Shown here: piece after piece, positions 32,713-41,226 of the stretch
How positions within the stretch are numbered: position 1 is the first letter of the stretch
Layout of the letters: every line of letters starts with the position of its first letter
Assembly (NCBI GenBank): GCA_033344915.1
Contig: JAWPML010000001.1
Coordinates: 248,001 to 312,000 of the forward strand
Direction: 5' to 3'
Source of the DNA: Acidimicrobiales bacterium
Lineage (GTDB): Bacteria; Actinomycetota; Acidimicrobiia; Acidimicrobiales; Aldehydirespiratoraceae
Length of the DNA: 64,000 nt
Notes under the pieces: generated by a model
The model's input: only the letters and a program-made list of their open reading frames with translations
Database searches by the model: none
What the model was told of the DNA's origin: nothing
Made by a program: the position numbers and the translations under genes

Positions 32713-34767
32713 GTGACCGAGCCTGTTCGCTACCGCGTCGAGGACCTGGCCGAGGCCGCCGACGTCGCCGTCGACACCGTCCGCTACTACCAGCGCCGCC
32801 GCCTCCTGGCCCCGCCGGTCAAGGAAGGGCGTGTCGCCTGGTACGACGAGGCGCACCTCGCCCGACTGCGCGAGGTCCGCCAACTCGCCGAACGCGGCTT
32901 CACGCTCGCCCAGATCAAGGAGTTGTCGACCCAGGACGCCTCGGGCCTGCTCGCCGATCTGGCGGCCCAGCACGCCGCGGACCCCGACCTCGACAAGGCC
33001 GAGCTCGCCCGCCGGGCCGAGGTGCCGGAGTTCATCGTCGACCTCGTCGTCGGCGCCGGGCTGCTGGTGCCCTCGGGTGGTGACGGCGACACCGCCCGCT
33101 TCCCGGCCGACGCCGTCGACATGCTCGTCGCCGCCCGCACGCTCGTGAGCGAGGGTGTGTCGCTCGAGGAGCTGACCGCGTTGGCGATGCGCCACGCAAC
33201 CCATGTCGAGGACGTGATCGACGATGCCATCGAGCTCTTCAAGCGCCACAGCGATCGTCGCGGTGGCGACCGCGCCGAGCTCATCGGGCTCATGCATCGT
33301 CTCGTGCCGGTCGCCAGCGATCTCGTCGGTCGCCATTTCGAACGCACCCTGTTGACCCGCGCCCTGGCGCGTATGGGCGACGACCCTTCGTTGGCCGACG
33401 CATTGAGCGGTGGTCTGGTCGTCCTCGCTCGGCGGCTCGACGAACGGGTCGACCCGCTGGCGGTGTTCGCCGCGGCGGGGGACGAGCATCGCACCGTCTG
33501 GATCCGCCCGGATCGTGCGTTCTCCGTGGTGGGCCTCGGCGCCGTCGAGACCATCGCGCCGGTCGGTGACGGGCGCTTCTCCGCGGCGTCCGCGGCGCGG
33601 GCCGCGCTGGCCGCTCGGGTGCGCCGCACCGGCCCCTCCGAGGCGCCGGCGCCGATGCTCGTCGGCGGGTTCTCGTTCTCGTCGTCGGGGTGGGGTGGCC
33701 CCGTGGGCGGGACCGGCCGCGGCCCGGACTGGTCGGGCTTCCCCGAGACGCACTGGGTCCTGCCGGAACTCACATTCGTCGATCGGGTCGACGGTTCCTG
33801 GATCCTGGCCGCGGCGCGCATCGTCGCGGGGGAGCAGGAGAGCGATGCGATCGATTCGCTGGACCGCCGCATCGATGCCATCTGCGCCGACCTGCCGGCG
33901 CCGCTCGAGGTCGAGCTCGACTATGACGACGGCGACGTCTCGTCCGAGGGAGCGACGGCGGCGGCGTACGAAGCGATCGTCGCCGACGCCGTGCAGTCGA
34001 TTGCCGCGGGTGAACTCGGCAAGGTCGTGCTCGCTCGCACCCACGACGAGGTCGGGGTCGAGCCGGTGACCGTGCTCGCCCGCCTACGTGAGCGCTATCC
34101 CGGGTGCGCGATCTTCTCGTTCGCGGTCGGTGATCGGCACTTCCTGGGTGCGTCGCCCGAGGAACTCGTCAGTCTCGACGGCCGCCAGGTCCGCACCGCG
34201 GCGCTGGCCGGCACGACCGGGGTCGGTTGGGACGAGACCAGCGACCAGGGCCTCGCCTCCGAGATGCTCACCTCGGCCAAGATCCGCGCCGAGCACCAGT
34301 TCGTCGTCGACGACATCACCGGCCGCCTCGCCGCGCTCGGACTCGTCGGCGACACCCCGGTCGAACCCGAGGTGCTTCGCCTGGCCCGACTCCAGCACTT
34401 GCGCACGCCCATCACCGCCCGCATCGAACGGCGAGCGGGCGGGGTGAGCGACATGGACGTCCTGCGGGTGGCCGGCGTGCTCCATCCGACGCCGGCCGTC
34501 GCTGGCACGCCGACGGCCGCGGCGGTCAACTGGCTCGAGGCCCGCGAGGCCTTCGACCGGGGTTGGTACGCGTCGCCGGTCGGCTGGTGTGATCTCGACG
34601 GCAACGGCGAGCTGCGCGTTGCCCTGCGCACCGCGCTCGTCGATGCGTCCTCCGGCCACGCGACCCTGTTCTCGGGCGCCGGGATCGTCGCCGAGTCGGA
34701 CCCGGCCGAGGAGCTCGCCGAGACCGGCGTCAAGCTCCGTGCCCTCCTGGATGTGATGGACAAGTGA
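32713..34767 (+). CDS. menF: MerR regulator fused to isochorismate synthase (MenF)
   Basis: 684 residues from GTG 32713. Residues 5-75 are a MerR winged helix-turn-helix (YRVEDLAEAADVAVDTVRYYQRRRLL...LAQIKELS). Residues 80-235 form a helical part with a second HTH-like section (KAELARRAEVPEFIVDLVVGAGLL). Residues 250-684 are a complete isochorismate synthase: GKVVLAR, FLGASPEELVSLDG, AGTTGVGWD, EHQFVVDDI, LQHLRTPI, LHPTPAVAGTP, RGWYASPVGW and GAGIVAESDPAEELAE. It converts chorismate to isochorismate, the first menaquinone-specific step. The reading frame is continuous with no stop or restart between the two parts. Its stop overlaps the menD start, so it leads the operon. The fusion suggests the enzyme also controls its own expression. 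Confidence 0.9.
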   Translation: MTEPVRYRVEDLAEAADVAVDTVRYYQRRRLLAPPVKEGRVAWYDEAHLARLREVRQLAERGFTLAQIKELSTQDASGLLADLAAQHAADPDLDKAELARRAEVPEFIVDLVVGAGLLVPSGGDGDTARFPADAVDMLVAARTLVSEGVSLEELTALAMRHATHVEDVIDDAIELFKRHSDRRGGDRAELIGLMHRLVPVASDLVGRHFERTLLTRALARMGDDPSLADALSGGLVVLARRLDERVDPLAVFAAAGDEHRTVWIRPDRAFSVVGLGAVETIAPVGDGRFSAASAARAALAARVRRTGPSEAPAPMLVGGFSFSSSGWGGPVGGTGRGPDWSGFPETHWVLPELTFVDRVDGSWILAAARIVAGEQESDAIDSLDRRIDAICADLPAPLEVELDYDDGDVSSEGATAAAYEAIVADAVQSIAAGELGKVVLARTHDEVGVEPVTVLARLRERYPGCAIFSFAVGDRHFLGASPEELVSLDGRQVRTAALAGTTGVGWDETSDQGLASEMLTSAKIRAEHQFVVDDITGRLAALGLVGDTPVEPEVLRLARLQHLRTPITARIERRAGGVSDMDVLRVAGVLHPTPAVAGTPTAAAVNWLEAREAFDRGWYASPVGWCDLDGNGELRVALRTALVDASSGHATLFSGAGIVAESDPAEELAETGVKLRALLDVMDK

Positions 34768-36566
34768 GCCCCGATCCGACCCCCGATCCGACCTATGACG
34801 TCATCGCCGCGTTTGCCGCGGGGCTCGTCGAGCACGGGGTCGCCGATGTCGTCATCAGCCCGGGGTCACGGTCGACGCCGCTCGCCGTCACGCTCCACGC
34901 CCAGCCGGCGCTCACGACCTGGATCCAGCTCGACGAGCGGTCCGCGGGCTTCTTCGCCCTCGGCCAGGCCAAGGCGACCGGTCGCCCCTCGGTGCTGGTC
35001 TGCACGTCGGGAACGGCAGCCGCCAACTATCTGCCCGCCGTGGTCGAGGCCCATCACGGCGGCATCCCGCTCATCGTCTGCACCGCCGACCGGCCCCCCG
35101 AGCTGCGGGACTGGGGTGCCGGCCAGACCATCGATCAGATCGGCATCTTCGGGTCGTGCACCCGATGGGCCCCGGAGCTCCCCGTCGCGGGCGAGTGGCG
35201 CCCGGCGCAGGCCCGCATGGCCGCCCACCGGGCCGTCGACGCCGCCACCGGATCTGCACCCGGGCCCGTTCATCTCAACTGGCCCCTCCGGGAGCCGCTC
35301 GAGCCGCTCGGCGCCGTTCCCGTCGTTGCGGTTCCGAACAGTGCTGCGACGGAGCGTCCGCCCGTGGTCTCCCTCGCGCCGCGGGTCGCGCCGATCGACC
35401 TCCCCGGGCGCGGGGTGATCGTGATCGGTCCCGACGCCGGCCTCGGCATCGCCGCCCAACGCGACATCGCCGCCGCGGCACTCGCCGCCTCCGCCCGCAC
35501 TGGGTTCCCCGTCGTCGGTGAGCCGATCTCCGGGGTGCGCCGCGCCGGCGCCACGGACGGCCTGCCCATCGCGACCGCCGACCATCTCCTGAAGGTCGAT
35601 TCCATCGCGGCCGAATTGGTGCCCGATGTCGTCGTGCGGGTCGGCGGCTCGCCGACCACCAAACCCGTCCGGCTCTGGATGGAGCGACATCGGCCCCGCA
35701 CCGTCCTCATCGATCCCGCCCGACGCTGGCACGACGCCTCCTTCACCACCGTCGATCATGTCGCGGCCGATCCGGTCGCCGTCCTCGACGCGTTGGCGTC
35801 CACGCCGGAGCCCGGCTGGACCGATCGCTGGCGCGAGTTGGACGCCGCGGCGACCGCCACCGTCCGCCGGGAAACGACCGACGACGAGCACGACGGCGGC
35901 CCGCTGCTCAGTGCGTCGATCACGGCGATCCTCGCCGATGCCGTCCCCGACGGCGCGCTCGTCATGACCTCGAACTCGATGCCGGTCCGCGATCTCGACG
36001 CCTTCGTGCCGCTCGATGGCCCGACGATCGACTTCGTCGGCAACCGCGGCGCCAGTGGCATCGACGGCATCACCTCCACCGCCCTCGGACTCGCCAGTCG
36101 ACACGACGGGCCCGTCGTGCTCTACACCGGCGACATCGCGCTGCTCCACGACCTCGGTGCGCTCTACAGCGCCCGACGGGCCGGCCTTCGTCTCACCATC
36201 GTCTGTGTCGACAACGACGGCGGCGGGATCTTCGCGATGCTGCCCATTGCCTCGTTGCCCCCGGACCAGGGGACAGGTGTGGACTTCGAGACGCTCTTTC
36301 GTACCCGCCACGGGCTCGATCTCGCGGCGCTCGGTGGGCTCGGCGGGGTGCACGTCACCGAGGTCACCGATGGGGCGGCGCTTCGGCGAGCGATCTCGTC
36401 GTCAGTTTTGCTTGACGGAGGCGACGATGTGTCAACCAAAACTGACGACGGCATCCACCTCATCCTCGTGCGGATCGACCGTGATGCCGATGTCGCCCAA
36501 CGCCGCGCCGTGACCGCCGCCGTGGGAGGGGACGTGGGAGGGGACATGGGAGGAGACATCGCGTGA
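34764..36566 (+). CDS. menD: SEPHCHC synthase MenD
   Basis: 600 residues from GTG 34764, overlapping the menF stop. A thiamine-diphosphate enzyme that joins isochorismate and 2-oxoglutarate. Visible motifs: ISPGSRSTPLA (31-41), catalytic E58 in LDERSAGFFALG, CTSGTAAANYLPAVVEA, TADRPPELRD, and the cofactor/Mg2+ site GDIALLHDL...VDNDGGGIF. Near the C-terminus, residues 545-562 (about SSVLLDGGDDVSTKTDDG) form an extra loop encoded by a 54-bp hairpin element between the usual AxxxAL helix and the final IHLILVRIDRD strand. The stop overlaps the next start. Otherwise full length. Confidence 0.95.
   Translation: MSPDPTPDPTYDVIAAFAAGLVEHGVADVVISPGSRSTPLAVTLHAQPALTTWIQLDERSAGFFALGQAKATGRPSVLVCTSGTAAANYLPAVVEAHHGGIPLIVCTADRPPELRDWGAGQTIDQIGIFGSCTRWAPELPVAGEWRPAQARMAAHRAVDAATGSAPGPVHLNWPLREPLEPLGAVPVVAVPNSAATERPPVVSLAPRVAPIDLPGRGVIVIGPDAGLGIAAQRDIAAAALAASARTGFPVVGEPISGVRRAGATDGLPIATADHLLKVDSIAAELVPDVVVRVGGSPTTKPVRLWMERHRPRTVLIDPARRWHDASFTTVDHVAADPVAVLDALASTPEPGWTDRWRELDAAATATVRRETTDDEHDGGPLLSASITAILADAVPDGALVMTSNSMPVRDLDAFVPLDGPTIDFVGNRGASGIDGITSTALGLASRHDGPVVLYTGDIALLHDLGALYSARRAGLRLTIVCVDNDGGGIFAMLPIASLPPDQGTGVDFETLFRTRHGLDLAALGGLGGVHVTEVTDGAALRRAISSSVLLDGGDDVSTKTDDGIHLILVRIDRDADVAQRRAVTAAVGGDVGGDMGGDIA
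36397..36450. repeat. 54-bp palindromic element inserted in frame in menD
   Basis: Arms of 20 bases (36397-36416 and 36431-36450) are inverted copies with one mismatch, separated by 14 bases. Each arm contains the AT-rich core CAGTTTTG or CAAAACTG, unlike the GC-rich neighbourhood. Length 54 is a multiple of three, so the frame is kept and 18 codons are added. Confidence 0.75.
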
Positions 36567-38446
36567 GCGACGTGCTCGTGCACGAGCTCGAGTTGATCGG
36601 GGATGTCTCGCTGCGCGTGGAGGAGCGGGGTGACGGATTGCCGATCGTCCTCCTCCACGGCTTCACCGGCGATGCCTCGACGATGGGGATGCTGGCCGAA
36701 CCGCTGGCGAGCAGTCGGCGGGTGTTGGTGCCGGACCTGATCGGCCACGGCGGCTCGACGAGCCCGCACCCGGAGGCGTACGGCGTCGACGAGATCGTCG
36801 GGCAGCTCCTGGAGATGCTCGACGAACTCGGAGTCGACGGCGCCGTGGACCTCGTCGGCTACTCGATGGGCGGCCGGGTCGGGTTGACCTTGGCGTGCCG
36901 GCATCCGTTGCGGGTGCGGTCGTTGACGCTCATCGGCGCGTCGGCAGGGCTGGCGACGGAGGAGGAACGGCGCGACCGGCGCGACGCGGACGAGGCCCTC
37001 GCCCGTTCGATCGAGGTCGACGGACTCGACGCGTTCGTCGACCGATGGATGGCCAACCCGCTGTTCGCGACCCAGGCGCGGCTCGGGGAGGACCGGCTCG
37101 CCGAGTTCCGAGCCCAGAGGCTCCGCAACGACGGCGCGGAGCTGGCTCGGAGTCTGCGGGCCGCGGGAACGGGGTCGATGGAACCGCTGCACGACGCGGT
37201 CCCGGCGTGTCCGGTGCCGACCACCCTGGTGGTGGGGGCCGACGACCCGAAGTTCCAGGCGATCGCCGAGGACCTGCGTCGCGTCATGCCGGACGCGACG
37301 GTCGCGACCGTCGACAACGCCGGTCATGCCGCCCATGTCGAACAACCCGAGGCCGTGCTGGAGATCGTGGAGGACCGGCTGCGACGAGCGGTGACCGTGC
37401 AGATCGCCGATGCGCGGCTCCCGCTCGTCGCCCCGCTGACGACGGCCGCCGGCGTCACCGACGTCCGCCACACGTTGTTGTTCGGGCTGACCGACGACGG
37501 CGCCACGGGGTGGGGCGAGGCCGCGCCGCTTCCCGGATGGTCGCCCGAATCGCTCCCGGCGTGCCGGGCCGCGCTGCCGACCGCCATGCCGGCGGTGGAG
37601 TTGGATCTGGAGCCGGTCCTGTCGGAGCGAACGTTCCCGGCGCGAGCCGCGGTCATCGGGGCGGCCCTGGATCTGCGGGCCCGCCAGGCCGGCCGGTCGC
37701 TTCGCGAGCATCTCGCGGCGACATATCGGCGAGCAGAGGCGGCGGACCGCGTCGCGGTGAACGGCGTGGTGTCCGCGACCGATCCGGAGCAGGTGGCGGT
37801 GGAGGTCGCGTCCCTGGCGGAGCGGGGCATCGGCGTCGTGAAGCTCAAGGTCGCGGCGCTGGACGTGAAGGCCGACACGGCCCGCATCGCCGCCGCCCGC
37901 GCGGCGGCGCCCGGAATGGTGCTGCGGCTCGACGCGAACGGCGGCTGGTCGACCGAGGAGGCGGTCGACGCCCTCCGGACGTTCGCCCCCCATGACATCG
38001 CCCTGTGCGAGGAACCCGTGCGCGGCGTCGACGAGATCGCCGCGGTGGGCGCCGCCGTCGAGATCTCCGTCGCGGTCGACGAATCGGTCCGCGGTCTGCC
38101 GGACACGCGGCGGGTCTGGGCGCACGCGGGTGCGATCTCCACCGTCGTCATCAAGCCCCAGGCGATCGGCGGCGATGACTTCGCCATGGTCGCGATCGCC
38201 GAGGCTCGACGAGCCGGAGTGGACGTCATCGTGACGACGATGATCGACAGCGCGGTCGGCGTCGCCCATGCCGCGCACGTGGCCGCCGCCGCGGCCCTGC
38301 CCGGTGCGCACGGCCTCGACACGTCCCGCCTCCTGGCGGTCGATGTCGCGACACCGCTGCCGATCATCGACGGCGAAATCCGCTTTCCCGACGAGGCGGG
38401 CCTCGGCATCGGCGCCGTTTCGCCGGGGGGCGGGCACGGGTCCTAG
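36563..38446 (+). CDS. menH-menC: MenH-MenC fusion: SHCHC synthase and o-succinylbenzoate synthase
   Basis: 627 residues from GTG 36563, overlapping the menD stop. Residues 1-275 are an alpha/beta hydrolase of the MenH type: oxyanion HGFTG (32-36), nucleophile S101 in GYSMGG, His in NAGHAAHVEQPE (255/258). Residues 279-620 are an enolase-superfamily MenC: K427 and K429 (VVKLKV), metal ligands D457 (LDANGG), E483 (CEEP), D506 (VDES) and K531 (VIKPQ). Together they carry out pyruvate removal to SHCHC and its dehydration to o-succinylbenzoate. Both halves keep all catalytic residues. The genes for later steps (menE, menB, menA) are not in the window. Confidence 0.93.
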   Translation: MSDVLVHELELIGDVSLRVEERGDGLPIVLLHGFTGDASTMGMLAEPLASSRRVLVPDLIGHGGSTSPHPEAYGVDEIVGQLLEMLDELGVDGAVDLVGYSMGGRVGLTLACRHPLRVRSLTLIGASAGLATEEERRDRRDADEALARSIEVDGLDAFVDRWMANPLFATQARLGEDRLAEFRAQRLRNDGAELARSLRAAGTGSMEPLHDAVPACPVPTTLVVGADDPKFQAIAEDLRRVMPDATVATVDNAGHAAHVEQPEAVLEIVEDRLRRAVTVQIADARLPLVAPLTTAAGVTDVRHTLLFGLTDDGATGWGEAAPLPGWSPESLPACRAALPTAMPAVELDLEPVLSERTFPARAAVIGAALDLRARQAGRSLREHLAATYRRAEAADRVAVNGVVSATDPEQVAVEVASLAERGIGVVKLKVAALDVKADTARIAAARAAAPGMVLRLDANGGWSTEEAVDALRTFAPHDIALCEEPVRGVDEIAAVGAAVEISVAVDESVRGLPDTRRVWAHAGAISTVVIKPQAIGGDDFAMVAIAEARRAGVDVIVTTMIDSAVGVAHAAHVAAAAALPGAHGLDTSRLLAVDVATPLPIIDGEIRFPDEAGLGIGAVSPGGGHGS

Positions 38447-38455
38447 CCTGCGGTC

Positions 38456-39061
38456 GTGGATCTCTACATCATCCGGCACGGTCGACCCGAGCGACAGGTC
38501 GTCGCGGAGGGCGACGCCGCCGATCCGCCCCTCTCCGAGATCGGCCACCAACAGGCCAAGCGCATCGCCGGGTACCTCGAACACGAGGGGATCCACCACG
38601 TCGTCTCGTCGACGATGACCCGGGCCCACCAGACCGCCATCCCCACCGCGGAACTGCTCGGCACCGAGATCGAGCTGCTCGCCGACATCGTGGAGTCCGA
38701 CAATCGCAGCACCGTCTACGTCCCCGCCGAGGAGATGTCGCCCGACGATCCGGACACGGCCCACTTCTTCGAAGGCAACATCCACGACCATGTGTTCAGC
38801 GAGGGCATCGACGTCTTCACCGAACGGGTCACCCGGGGGTTCCAGCACATCATCGACACGAACAAGAGCCGCAAGGTCGCGGTGTTCTGTCACGGCATGG
38901 TGACGTCGATCTTCCTACGCTCGATCCTCCAGTTCCCGGACCCGCTGTCCCTCTCGGTCGACTACTGCGGACTGACGCGAGTGCGGGCGGCCTCCAACGG
39001 CATCCGCACGGTGCGCTCGATCAACGAGACCCACCATGTCCGCGACCTGATCGAGTGGTGA
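38456..39061 (+). CDS. Histidine phosphatase superfamily protein
   Basis: 201 residues from GTG 38456, 9 bases after the menaquinone operon. Phosphohistidine motif LYIIRHGRPE (His8), then SSTMTRAHQTA and the second catalytic His in VAVFCHGMVTSIFL. These are the hallmarks of the phosphoglycerate-mutase-like family. Substrate unknown. Close spacing means it may be read through from the menaquinone operon. Confidence 0.9.
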   Translation: MDLYIIRHGRPERQVVAEGDAADPPLSEIGHQQAKRIAGYLEHEGIHHVVSSTMTRAHQTAIPTAELLGTEIELLADIVESDNRSTVYVPAEEMSPDDPDTAHFFEGNIHDHVFSEGIDVFTERVTRGFQHIIDTNKSRKVAVFCHGMVTSIFLRSILQFPDPLSLSVDYCGLTRVRAASNGIRTVRSINETHHVRDLIEW

Positions 39062-39065
39062 CCGC

Positions 39066-40031
39066 ATGAAGGCAGTCCGCGTCCTCGACGGCACCCCGAC
39101 GCTGGTCGATGCCGACACCCCGGCACCGGGCCGGACCGGGAACCAGGTCCGGGTGAACGTGGCCGCGGTCGGGATCTGCGGGTCGGACCTCCATCTGCTC
39201 GACCTCGGGTTCGCCGAGGGTCGGGTGCTCGGGCACGAGATCAGCGGTCACCTCGACGACGGCACTGCCGTGGCGATCGAGCCGTTCCGCTCCTGTGGAG
39301 CGTGCGGGCCGTGCGAGAACGGCGACCGGCATCGCTGCGACGAGACGAAGGACATCATCGGGATCGCGAGCGACGGTGGGATGGCCGAGCACCTGCTCGT
39401 CCCCGACGACGCGCTGGTCCCGCTCGCCCCCGGGGTCGACATCGGGGATGCGTCGTTGGTCGAGAACCTCGCGGTCGCCGTCCATGCACTCAACCGGGCT
39501 CGGCTCGAGCCGCGCGACCGCGTTGCCGTCGTGGGGGCCGGCCCGATCGGGTTGGCGACCGCCGCGGCGCTCCGCCGGAGCGGCTTCGCCGTGTCGATCG
39601 CCGCCCGCCACGACCATCAGCGGGCCGCGGCCGGGCGCATCGGGGCCCACGTCATCGACGACGCCGACGGTCAGGAGGGCGACTTCGACGTCGTCTTCGA
39701 CGCGGTCGGCAACACCGCCTCGCTGGGGGAGTCCGTGCGCCGCGTCGCCTACCAGGGCCGGATCGTGATGGTCGGGTCGTTCTGGGACCAGGTCGGGATC
39801 GACGTCGGCATCCTCATGCAGGAGGCCGAACTCATCCCCGCGATGATGTACGGCCGCACCCCGAACGGCCGCGAGATCGACGGCGCGGCCCGACTGCTGG
39901 CCGAACTCCCCGAGCTGGGGTCGACGCTCATCACCCACCGGTTCCCGCTCGATGCCGCGCCCGAGGCGTTTGCCGTCGCCGGCGATCGGGCGGCGGGTGC
40001 GATCAAGGTCGTCCTCGAACCCGGTCGCTGA
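39066..40031 (+). CDS. Zinc-dependent alcohol dehydrogenase (MDR family)
   Basis: 321 residues. Catalytic zinc region GICGSDLH and GHEISG; structural zinc Cys in CGACGPCENGDRHRC; Rossmann motif VGAGPIGLATAAAL; closing region KVVLEPGR. Full length for a short member of the MDR family (threonine/sorbitol dehydrogenase-like). Soluble. It follows the phosphatase by four bases and precedes the pentapeptide-like gene by two, so the four genes from 38456 to 41189 form a tight run. Confidence 0.92.
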   Translation: MKAVRVLDGTPTLVDADTPAPGRTGNQVRVNVAAVGICGSDLHLLDLGFAEGRVLGHEISGHLDDGTAVAIEPFRSCGACGPCENGDRHRCDETKDIIGIASDGGMAEHLLVPDDALVPLAPGVDIGDASLVENLAVAVHALNRARLEPRDRVAVVGAGPIGLATAAALRRSGFAVSIAARHDHQRAAAGRIGAHVIDDADGQEGDFDVVFDAVGNTASLGESVRRVAYQGRIVMVGSFWDQVGIDVGILMQEAELIPAMMYGRTPNGREIDGAARLLAELPELGSTLITHRFPLDAAPEAFAVAGDRAAGAIKVVLEPGR

Positions 40032-40033
40032 CC

Positions 40034-40708
40034 GTGGACGAGCCCTACGCCGACCCGCCCCGCTCGACCGGACCGCTCACCACGCCCGGCGAGGATGCCG
40101 TGGTCGACATCGACGACCGCTGGGGATCGATCGAGGACGCCGACCTCGCCGGACCGCTCGACATCGCCGCGTGTGACCGTCTGGAGATCCGCGGGTCGTC
40201 GCTCGCGGGTGTCAGCTTCACCGGCGGTGGCGATGTCGAGATCGAGGCCGTGGACTGTGCCTTCACCGACTGCGATCTCAGCGGTCTGCGGTTCACGCAG
40301 CTTCAGACCTCCTCGTTCGTCGGATGCAAGCTGTCCGGCGTCGATCTGACATCGGCGCTGTTGCGAGACGTGCGCATCGAACGGACGGTGCTGCGGCTCA
40401 CGTCCATCCGCATGGCCGAGATGGAGCGGGTGGCGTTCGTCGACAGCACGCTCGAGGAGATCGACTGCTACGAGACCCGGTTCGCCCACGTGGACGTCAC
40501 GGGTTCGGCCCTACGCGAGGTGGAACTCGACAAGGCCACGTTCTTCCGCGTCGACCTCCGGGGGGCCCTCGAGCTCGACCTGCGGAAGTGTCGTCGGTTC
40601 GACGGCTGCCTCATCACCGACGACCAGGTCCTGGCGCTCGCGTACGTGCTCGCGGGGGCGACGGGAATCTCGATCGACCGTTCCGCGTTGGAGACAGACG
40701 ATGACTGA
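40034..40708 (+). CDS. Pentapeptide-repeat-like protein
   Basis: 224 residues from GTG 40034. The body is made of five-residue steps of the A(D/N)LxX kind: SSLAGVSFTGGGDVEIEAV, CAFTDCDLSGLRFTQLQ, SSFVGCKLSGVDLTSALLRDV, TRFAHVDVTGSALREV, ATFFRVDLRGALELDL. Such repeats fold as a right-handed four-sided helix and often mimic DNA or bind proteins; related actinobacterial proteins carry the DNA-gyrase-protecting MfpA. The last segment (ITDDQVLALAYVLAGATGI) is helical. Overlaps the next gene by eight bases. Target unknown. Confidence 0.85.
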   Translation: MDEPYADPPRSTGPLTTPGEDAVVDIDDRWGSIEDADLAGPLDIAACDRLEIRGSSLAGVSFTGGGDVEIEAVDCAFTDCDLSGLRFTQLQTSSFVGCKLSGVDLTSALLRDVRIERTVLRLTSIRMAEMERVAFVDSTLEEIDCYETRFAHVDVTGSALREVELDKATFFRVDLRGALELDLRKCRRFDGCLITDDQVLALAYVLAGATGISIDRSALETDDD

Positions 40709-41189
40709 TGCACCTGACCGCAGCGACGAGTGGGAGCGCCTCCGGACGGCCCACCTCGCGCCCGCCGAGAACCGCCCGCGGTCGTCGGCCAGAGGGGTCC
40801 ACCATGTCGCCCTGCTGTCCCATGACGTCGAACGGACGATCGCGTTCTACCAGGACCTGCTCGGCTTCCCGTTGACCGAGCTGTTCGAGAACCGTGATTA
40901 CGAGGGATCGACCCACTTCTTCTTCGACATCGGCAACGGCAACGCGCTCGCGTTCTTCGACTTCCCGGGTCTCGGGCTCGAGGACTACGCCGAGGTGCTC
41001 GGCGGGCTCCACCATCTCGCGATCTCGATGCCGCCCGACGAGTGGGCCGACAAGAAGGCCCGGCTCGAGGCCGCCGGCGTCGACCTCCACCAGGTCGAGA
41101 CCTCGCTCTACTTCCGCGACCCCGACGGCGCCCGCATCGAACTCATCAGCGACCCCCTCGGCGAGATGTACGGCACCCCCATCGGCTGA
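40701..41189 (+). CDS. VOC-family dioxygenase/glyoxalase-fold protein
   Basis: 162 residues. Metal-binding style VOC motifs: GVHHVALLSHDVERTIAFYQDLLGFPL, then FFFDIGNGNALAFFDF, GLHHLAISM and YFRDPDGARIELI. The two H positions and the final E match the usual metal triad, so it is more likely to be an active metal enzyme than the VOC protein at 12586. Substrate unknown. Confidence 0.9.
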   Translation: MTDAPDRSDEWERLRTAHLAPAENRPRSSARGVHHVALLSHDVERTIAFYQDLLGFPLTELFENRDYEGSTHFFFDIGNGNALAFFDFPGLGLEDYAEVLGGLHHLAISMPPDEWADKKARLEAAGVDLHQVETSLYFRDPDGARIELISDPLGEMYGTPIG

Positions 41190-41199
41190 GTTGAGACGC

Positions 41200-41226
41200 C
41201 GGGGTCAGAGTCCCGTCCCACCTTCG
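41200..41226 (-). repeat. 27-bp dispersed repeat, copy A
   Basis: On the minus strand this sequence is identical to 63351-63377. It contains GGTGGGACGGGACTCTGACC. Here it supplies the last codons (EGGTGL) and stop of the metallo-beta-lactamase-fold gene. Confidence 0.9.

Noticed and set aside
36397-36450. Intrinsic terminator ending the menaquinone operon
   Set aside because: It lies inside the menD frame, upstream of a coupled gene, and has no U tract after it; an attenuator role remains only a possibility.
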